A stretch of DNA of 64,000 bases from the NCBI GenBank assembly GCA_016712445.1, contig JADJRB010000002.1:124001-188000 (forward strand), given 5' to 3'. Below the pieces are notes generated by a model. That model did not search any database. It was not told where the DNA came from and worked only from the letters and a program-made list of their open reading frames with translations. The translations under genes were made by a program, and so were the position numbers. Position 1 is the stretch's first letter, and every line of letters begins with the position of its first letter. Below are positions 58,815 through 64,000 of this stretch, piece after piece. This stretch comes from Acidobacteriota bacterium (GTDB lineage: Bacteria > Pseudomonadota > Alphaproteobacteria > Caulobacterales > Hyphomonadaceae).

Positions 58815-59591
58815 GTGAAAGCAGTGATTTTTGCAGGCGGTTTCGGCACACGCCTCAGCGAGGAAACGGCCCTGCGGCCGAAGCCGATGGTGGAGATTGC
58901 CGACCGGCCGATCCTGCATCACATCATGGAGATGTATGCGGCACACGGGATCACCGAGTTCGTGGTGCTCGGCGGCTACAAGGTCGGGTTCATCAAGGAC
59001 TATTTCCTTAACTATCACTGGCGCAAGAGCGACTTCACCATCGATCTCGGCACCGGCGACATCCTCTGGTCCGACAAGCAGGCGCTGCCCTGGAAAGTGA
59101 CCGTGCTCGACACCGGGATCGACACGATGACCGGCGGGCGCCTGAAACGGGCCCGCAAGGTGATCGGCAACGAGACGTTCTGCCTGACCTACGGCGACGG
59201 CGTGTCGGATGTCGACATCACGGCGCTGATCGACTTCCACAAGAAATCCGGCGCCAAGGCGACCGTGACGGCAGTTTCGCCGCCGGGGCGTTTCGGTGTG
59301 CTGGGGCTCTCCTCGGAAACGGACCGTGTGCAGGCCTTCCGCGAGAAGGACTCGGTGGATGTGGGCCTGATCAATGGCGGCTTCTTCGTGTGCGAGCCGG
59401 ACGTGTTCGACCTCGTCGATGACGATGCCACCGTCTGGGAACAGGAGCCGATGAACCGGCTGGTCGAGGCCAATGCGCTCGCCGCCTATCGCCATCACGG
59501 CTTCTGGCAGGCGATGGACACGGTGCGCGACCGCCAGGTGCTCGAGGGACTGTATGCCAAGGGCGCGCCCTGGCTGAAGAAGGGGAAGTAA
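58815..59591 (+). CDS. rfbF: Glucose-1-phosphate cytidylyltransferase
   Basis: A 258-aa enzyme that makes CDP-glucose from CTP and glucose-1-phosphate. Motifs: VIFAGGFGTRLSEETALRPKPMVEI (nucleotide-binding), GYKVGFIKDYF, FCLTYGDGVSDVDI and NGGFFVCEPDVFDLV, all typical of RfbF. GTG at 58815 is used (AAGGGA before it); an ATG at 58794 would add 7 residues not in the family. CDP-glucose is the source of 3,6-dideoxyhexoses and other surface sugars. The 3,5-epimerase gene follows 4 bases later. Confidence 0.94.
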   Translation: MKAVIFAGGFGTRLSEETALRPKPMVEIADRPILHHIMEMYAAHGITEFVVLGGYKVGFIKDYFLNYHWRKSDFTIDLGTGDILWSDKQALPWKVTVLDTGIDTMTGGRLKRARKVIGNETFCLTYGDGVSDVDITALIDFHKKSGAKATVTAVSPPGRFGVLGLSSETDRVQAFREKDSVDVGLINGGFFVCEPDVFDLVDDDATVWEQEPMNRLVEANALAAYRHHGFWQAMDTVRDRQVLEGLYAKGAPWLKKGK

Positions 59592-59595
59592 TTCG

Positions 59596-60126
59596 ATGAA
59601 ATTTCACACAACCACGCTGAAAGACGCGATGCTGATCGACCTCGAACGCCGGGGCGATGATCGCGGCTTCTTCGCGCGCACGTTCTGCGTCGACGAGTTC
59701 GCCGCGCACGGCCTGCCGACCGAGTTCGTGCAGCAGAACACTTCCTACTCCGCCAACAAGGGCACGCTGCGCGGCATGCACTTCCAGCGCGCGCCGCACG
59801 GTGAGGACAAGCTGATCCGCTGCCTGCGCGGCGCAATTGTCGACATCATCATCGACCTGCGGCCGGACTCGCCGACCTACAAGAAATGGGAAGCATTCGA
59901 GCTGAATGACGAGAACAAACGCCAGTTGCTGGTGCCGAAGGGCTTCGCCCACGGCTTCCAGTCGGTGTCTGATCATGTCGAGGTGACTTACCTAGTGTCG
60001 GCAAAATACACGCCATCGGCCGAAGGCGGCGTGCGCTGGAACGATCCGGCGTTCGGCATCAAGTGGCCGCTGACGCCGACCGACATGTCGGACAAGGATC
60101 AGAACTGGCCGGATTACGCGGGCTGA
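59596..60126 (+). CDS. rfbC: dTDP-4-dehydrorhamnose 3,5-epimerase family protein
   Basis: A 176-aa cupin-fold epimerase. Motifs: RRGDDRGFFARTFCVDEFAAHGLP, QQNTSYSANKGTLRGMHFQR (catalytic His), GEDKLIRCLRGAIVDIIIDLRPDSPTYKKW and VPKGFAHGFQSVSDH (Tyr/His region). Classic RfbC works on dTDP-sugars; here it is next to a CDP-glucose maker, so its real substrate may be a CDP-sugar or another 4-keto sugar. Co-made with rfbF and closed by a terminator. Confidence 0.93.
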   Translation: MKFHTTTLKDAMLIDLERRGDDRGFFARTFCVDEFAAHGLPTEFVQQNTSYSANKGTLRGMHFQRAPHGEDKLIRCLRGAIVDIIIDLRPDSPTYKKWEAFELNDENKRQLLVPKGFAHGFQSVSDHVEVTYLVSAKYTPSAEGGVRWNDPAFGIKWPLTPTDMSDKDQNWPDYAG

Positions 60127-60149
60127 GGTTTGAGGGACGCAACCTGCGA

Positions 60150-60176
60150 GGCCCGCCTTTCGAGGCGGGCCTTTTT
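60150..60176 (+). terminator. Terminator after rfbC
   Basis: GGCCCGCC-TTTCGA-GGCGGGCC then TTTTTC, an 8-base perfect stem with a T-run, 24 bases after the rfbC stop. It also stands at the end of the convergent FAD oxidoreductase gene. Confidence 0.9.
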
Positions 60177-60185
60177 CTTTGCTGC

Positions 60186-61307
60186 TCAGCCCTTCAGCGC
60201 GGTCGCGACCGCCTCGGCGATGGCGAGTGAGCTGGTCAGGCCGGGGCTTTCGATGCCGAAGAGGTGGACGAGGCCGGCATGGCCGTGGCGGGCCGGGCCG
60301 TCGAGCTGGAAGTCGGCGGCGGGCTGGCCTTGCAGCGAGATCTTCGGGCGCACGCCGGAATAGGCTGTCGTGATCGAGCCGTCGGGCAGCGCCGGCCAGT
60401 ATTCGCGGATGGCGGCGTAGAAGCTGTCGGCGCGGCGGATATCGACGGTGTAGTCGATCGTGTCCGGATCGTCCGTGTTCAGCCATTCGACATCCGGGCC
60501 GAAGCGCATCTGGCCGCCGAGATCGAGCGTGACGTGCACGCCGAGGCCGCCATCGACCGGAGCCGGATAGATCAGGCGCTGGAACGGCGAGCGGGCGGTG
60601 CAGCTGAAATAGTTGCCCTTGGCGAGCGTGAAGGGCGGCAGGAGCGCGGGGTCATAGCCTTCCATCGCGCGCGCGGTACGCACGGCGTAGAGGCCGGCGC
60701 TGTTGACGACCTGGCGGGCGACCAGCGTCATCGGTTCGGCGCCGCCTGCTTCGATGCGGAAGCGGCCATCGGGCAGGATTTCGGAAGCGGTGACCGGCGT
60801 GTTGAAGGCGATGGCGCCGCCATGGTCTTCGAGTTCGCCCTGAAGCGAGAGCATGTAGCCGTGGCTGTCGAGGATGCCGGTTTCGGCGGAGAGGACCGCG
60901 GCCTTGCAGGAAAGCGCGGGCTCCATCGCCATGGCTTCGGCGCCGGAGAGGAAGGAGAGACCTTCGACGCCATTGCGCTCGCCCTGCGCGTGGAGGCCTT
61001 CCATCTTGGCGATCTGGGCGTCGGAGGTGGCGACGATCAGCTTGCCGGTCTTGCGATGGGCGACGCCGTGCGACTCCATCCAGGCGTAGAGGCGCCGGCG
61101 GCCATCGACGCAGAACTGGTGGCGCAGGCTGCCGGTCGGATAGTAGAGGCCGGCATGGACGACTTCGCTGTTGCGCGAGGACGTGCCTGTGCCGATGGCA
61201 TTCGCCGCTTCGAGGACTAGGACTTCGTTGCCTGCGCGGGCGAGGGCGGCGGCGCAGGCGAGGCCGACGGCGCCGGCGCCGATGACGACAGTATCGACTT
61301 CGGTCAT
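60186..61307 (-). CDS. FAD-dependent oxidoreductase, L-2-hydroxyglutarate oxidase-like
   Basis: A 373-aa flavoprotein of the D-amino-acid/glycerol-3-phosphate oxidase class. FAD motif: DTVVIGAGAVGLACAAALARAG...VLVLEA. Further: GTSSRNSEVVHAGLYYPTGSLRHQFC, TGILDSHGYMLSLQGELE, GLGVHVTLDLGGQMRFGPDVEW and a C-terminal HLFGIESPGLTSSLAIAEAV. This is like LhgO, which oxidises L-2-hydroxyglutarate. It is last in a leftward group with the SAF-domain oxidoreductase and an SDR gene (23 and 5 bases apart), so it may be part of a sugar or hydroxy acid pathway instead. No membrane segment. Confidence 0.85.
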   Translation of the reverse strand: MTEVDTVVIGAGAVGLACAAALARAGNEVLVLEAANAIGTGTSSRNSEVVHAGLYYPTGSLRHQFCVDGRRRLYAWMESHGVAHRKTGKLIVATSDAQIAKMEGLHAQGERNGVEGLSFLSGAEAMAMEPALSCKAAVLSAETGILDSHGYMLSLQGELEDHGGAIAFNTPVTASEILPDGRFRIEAGGAEPMTLVARQVVNSAGLYAVRTARAMEGYDPALLPPFTLAKGNYFSCTARSPFQRLIYPAPVDGGLGVHVTLDLGGQMRFGPDVEWLNTDDPDTIDYTVDIRRADSFYAAIREYWPALPDGSITTAYSGVRPKISLQGQPAADFQLDGPARHGHAGLVHLFGIESPGLTSSLAIAEAVATALKG

Positions 61308-61330
61308 GGCCTCACCCTGTCCGTCCGTGG

Positions 61331-62668
61331 TCAGACGGTCGCGTTGGCGGGGACCAGGCCGAAATGGCGTTCCATCTCGGCATAGTAGGCGTCGATCTTG
61401 CGGCCGGCGGGAATGGTCACGTCGGCGAAGGTGAGCGCCGTATCCTTGGCGATGTCACGTTTCACGGTGCAGCCTTCGGCGAGGCCCATCGGCAGGAGGC
61501 GGTCCTTGTGAACGACCCGGGCGTTCTCGGCCTGGCCGTAGGTGTCGAAGCCGCCGATGCCGTCGAGGGTCTGGCCGGCTTTCAGGTCGCGCTTGGCCAC
61601 CGTGATGACGCCGACGGTGGGTGCGCCGAGCGGGGTCAGGGCCGCATCGTGGAACAGCACGGCGCGGGCCACCGTGAGCGGCACTTCGAAGTGGCAGAGG
61701 TGGTAGGGCGTGTAGAACAGGTAGTAAGGGCCCTGACCGAGCTTGTAGAGGTTAAGGTAGTGAGCCTGGCGCGGGTCATCGTGCGTACCCAGAACAAACA
61801 CGCCGGGGCCGGGACGGGCGCCAACAACGAAGTCGACGATGCCGGGGCCCTTGGGATCGATGTGCGGGGCCAGCATCTCGACGAAATCCTCGAGAGGGCG
61901 CAGCGGCAGGGTGGGGTTCTTGCCCGTCGGGTCAGGGCCGATCATGCCGCGTTTGGCGACGCGCATGCCTGTGCCATTGGCGACGATGGCCTGCTCGTAG
62001 GCGATCTTGGTGCCATCCGCGAAGGAGGTCACCATGTTGACGTTCTGGCCCCATTTCTCGGCAAAGCCGCGCTGGGTGTCCGGGGTGCGGTATTCGTCCT
62101 GCAGGCCCTTGATGTTGCCGCAGAGCACCGGCTTCACGCCGATGGATTCCACGAAACGGTAGAGGTTCATCTGCACGCCGGGCTGGTCGCCGTCGACGTT
62201 GGTAATGACGACGCCGGCCTTGTCGGCCTTGACCTTCAGGAGCGGGCCGACCGTGCCGTCGAGTTCCGCGTTCATCAGGATGACGTGCTTGGCCGTTTCG
62301 AGCGCGCCTTCGACGGCTTCGAGCGCGTAGTCCATCGAGCCGGTGGCTTCGATGATGGCATCGAGGCCTTCGGCGCGGGCGAGGGCGCCCGGATCGGTGG
62401 TGACAACCGGCTTGCCCGCCTTGATCGCGGCCGAGATTTCAGCAGCCGTCTCGGCCAGCACCACGGTTTCACCCGTGCGGCTGGCTTCGAAGGCGTCGAC
62501 ACCGCGCTGCGGCTGGCGGGCGGCAATGCCGCAGAGCACCATTCCGGGTACGGACTTGGCAATCTGCAGGGCAATGCCCGAGGCCATGAAGCCTGCGCCG
62601 ATCATGCCGACCTTGATGGGACGGCCTTCGGCTTCACGTTTCTTCAGTGCGGTATCGACGATGATCAT
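61331..62668 (-). CDS. NAD(P)-binding oxidoreductase with C-terminal SAF domain
   Basis: A 445-aa protein. The first part (about residues 15–170) is a Rossmann fold, IKVGMIGAGFMASGIALQI with DAIIEATGSMDYALEA and HVILMNAELDGTVGPLL, resembling homoserine dehydrogenase. The C-terminal part (about 350–430) is a SAF domain (GVITVAKRDLKAGQTLDGIGGFDTYG and GCTVKRDIAKDTALTFADVTIP), the beta-clip also found in sialic acid synthase and FlgA. This pairing occurs in nucleotide-sugar gene groups of bacteria; exact reaction not known. It follows the SDR gene by 5 bases. Confidence 0.85.
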   Translation of the reverse strand: MIIVDTALKKREAEGRPIKVGMIGAGFMASGIALQIAKSVPGMVLCGIAARQPQRGVDAFEASRTGETVVLAETAAEISAAIKAGKPVVTTDPGALARAEGLDAIIEATGSMDYALEAVEGALETAKHVILMNAELDGTVGPLLKVKADKAGVVITNVDGDQPGVQMNLYRFVESIGVKPVLCGNIKGLQDEYRTPDTQRGFAEKWGQNVNMVTSFADGTKIAYEQAIVANGTGMRVAKRGMIGPDPTGKNPTLPLRPLEDFVEMLAPHIDPKGPGIVDFVVGARPGPGVFVLGTHDDPRQAHYLNLYKLGQGPYYLFYTPYHLCHFEVPLTVARAVLFHDAALTPLGAPTVGVITVAKRDLKAGQTLDGIGGFDTYGQAENARVVHKDRLLPMGLAEGCTVKRDIAKDTALTFADVTIPAGRKIDAYYAEMERHFGLVPANATV

Positions 62669-62673
62669 GGGGT

Positions 62674-63726
62674 TCAGACCGTTGCGAGTTCAGGCGTGTT
62701 CCAGAAGAGTTTCGAGTCAAGAAGGTGCGCATCGCGCAGCTTCATGAGCATCTTCAGGCGCGTGTAGGGCGGCGCGCGGAAGTCTTCTTCCGTCATGTTG
62801 ATGCTTTCGAACACCTTGCGCATCTGCTTGGCGCCGAGCTCGGCCGTCCACTGGCATTTGAACGTCGGCAGGACCTTCTGGATCTTGTCGAAGTTGACGC
62901 GGTAGGAGCGGTTGTCCGCGCCCTGCGTGCCGACTTCCAGTTCGCAGCCGGGGAATTCCTTGGCGACGATCTGGGCAATCTCGATGACGCGGTAGTTCTG
63001 GTCGGACGAGCCGACATTGTACTTCTGGCCGCGGATCGCATCGGCAGGCGCCGTCAGCGAAAGGTGCACGGCCTGGCACATGTCCAGCGCGTGGACGAGC
63101 GGACGCCAGGGCGAACCGTCCGAGAGGAGCTTGATCTTCTTGGTGGTCCAGGCGAGGCCGCAAAGGTCGTTCAGCACGATGTCGAAGCGCTGGCGCGGCG
63201 AGGCGCCGTAGGCGGTCGCATTGCGCAGGAAGCAGGGCTCGAAATCGTCGCCGGCCATCTTGGTCAGGTCGTTCTCGACCTTCACCTTGCATTCGGCATA
63301 GGCCGTCTGCGGGTTCACGTCAGAGGTCTCGTCGAGGATCTGGTCCGGTTTGCCTACGCCGTATACGGAGCAGGAGGACATGTAGACGAAGCGCTTGATG
63401 CCGGCCTTGCGGGCGAGGTTGGCCAGGTGGACGGAGCCGCCATGGTTGATCTCGTGGGTGAGGCCCGGGTCCTGCTGGCCGAGCGGGTCGTTCGACAGTT
63501 CGGCGAGGTGCGCGATGGCGTCGAAGCCTTTCAGGTCGTCGGCCGTGATCGAGCGGATGTCCTTGGACAGGATCATCGGGCGCGGAACGTTGGTCGGATA
63601 CAGCCAGCCGGACCGGTAGAAACCCGTGTCGAGGCCGACAGCCTCGATGCCGCGTTGCAGCAGGTAGGGGCCAAGCAGCGTGCCGATATAGCCGTCGGCG
63701 CCGGTGAACAATACTTTCATGGTCAT
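62674..63726 (-). CDS. NAD-dependent epimerase/dehydratase (extended SDR)
   Basis: A 350-aa enzyme of the extended SDR class that changes nucleotide sugars. Cofactor motif KVLFTGADGYIGTLLGPYLLQRG, sugar-type active site FVYMSSCSVYGVG and AYAECKVKVE (Tyr-x-x-x-Lys region), LRNATAYGASPRQRFDIVLNDL and NVGSSDQNYRVIEIAQIV. The group is like those acting on CDP- or GDP-sugars. Start is set to 63726 (GGAG 11 bases upstream); an ATG at 63720 is also possible. First of three leftward genes. It probably uses the CDP-glucose from rfbF. Confidence 0.9.
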   Translation of the reverse strand: MTMKVLFTGADGYIGTLLGPYLLQRGIEAVGLDTGFYRSGWLYPTNVPRPMILSKDIRSITADDLKGFDAIAHLAELSNDPLGQQDPGLTHEINHGGSVHLANLARKAGIKRFVYMSSCSVYGVGKPDQILDETSDVNPQTAYAECKVKVENDLTKMAGDDFEPCFLRNATAYGASPRQRFDIVLNDLCGLAWTTKKIKLLSDGSPWRPLVHALDMCQAVHLSLTAPADAIRGQKYNVGSSDQNYRVIEIAQIVAKEFPGCELEVGTQGADNRSYRVNFDKIQKVLPTFKCQWTAELGAKQMRKVFESINMTEEDFRAPPYTRLKMLMKLRDAHLLDSKLFWNTPELATV

Positions 63727-64000
63727 GGGAATGTGAGCTCCTTCACGCGACCAGCACATGCATGCGACATGCCAGCTTGCACACGGCCTGTGCGCCATTT
63801 CCGGGCCGCGCCGCCTCAGTCTTCTTCGCACGGAAGCGGCGTCTCGGACAGGGCCGCAAACCGCACTGCGCACAACTTTGGTAAACGGCAGGCGCACCGC
63901 GGCGCCCTTCACGCGCGGGCGAAGATGTGCGACGAAAATGTTCGCCCCGTTCTGGTGCTGGTTGTACGCACGAGGCTTGAACCTCCCGCCAAAGGTGGCG
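63727..64000. other. Upstream region of the sugar operon
   Basis: About 270 bases with the promoter of the leftward SDR operon expected in it. GGAG at about 63738 is the ribosome site. No other gene could be supported up to the window end. Confidence 0.4.

Overview
The window looks like a chromosomal segment of a GC-rich alphaproteobacterium, probably Hyphomonadaceae or a close Caulobacterales/Rhodobacterales relative. This is inferred from a large TonB-dependent receptor, a bufferin-type operon, the RNase E/G–YacG–tRNA-Phe neighbourhood and the gene styles; no rRNA is present to settle it. The window splits at about 46.4 kb. Everything to the left looks like one acquired metal-resistance island next to a tRNA-Phe gene; everything to the right looks like ordinary core chromosome.

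Island, metal part (1–15.3 kb): copB (cut by the window edge), copA, a CusF-like copper binder and a small Cys/His secreted protein run leftward, and a csoR repressor gene diverges from them. A second leftward group holds a DUF3147 membrane protein, a small lipoprotein, a HupE/UreJ permease and its membrane-anchor partner. A third group has czcC, czcB, czcA and a P1B-4 metal ATPase, led by a small CzcI-like secreted protein. The signature residues of CzcA and the ATPase point to divalent metals (Zn/Co/Cd/Ni), so copper and divalent-cation resistance are both present. A paralogous lipoprotein pair and an istB scrap sit between modules.

Island, mobility debris (15.5–26.6 kb): an ATP-grasp gene, then a conjugation remnant (alpA, DUF736, DUF2274, trbI, trbG, trbF, truncated trbL). 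A complete IS21-family element has fused trbL to the broken end of an alpha/beta hydrolase gene. An IS630-family element splits the adjacent crotonase gene; removing one TA restores its reading frame exactly.

Island, bufferin part (27–37.5 kb): a leftward operon starts with a bufferin precursor (DUF2282), followed by the MNIO oxygenase (DUF692), its partner (DUF2063) and a DoxX protein. It then continues, with overlaps or gaps of 3–4 bases, through an ASPIC/FG-GAP protein, two multipass membrane proteins, a lipoprotein esterase and an NrtS-like protein. This tail may be a functional extension of bufferin copper handling. Rightward beyond it are two AhpD-like peroxidases, a TetR regulator, a TonB receptor, a third AhpD-like protein, a double thioredoxin-fold protein, an acyltransferase, and a P4-type integrase whose start region carries four repeat units.

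Core part (46.4–64 kb): tRNA-Phe, yacG, RNase E/G, pgi, tuf, an SLC13 permease, crotonase and two acyl-CoA dehydrogenases, a GNAT-like gene pair, KDPG aldolase, and a nucleotide-sugar cluster (cytidylyltransferase, 3,5-epimerase, FAD oxidoreductase, SAF-domain oxidoreductase, SDR epimerase) that probably serves surface polysaccharide.
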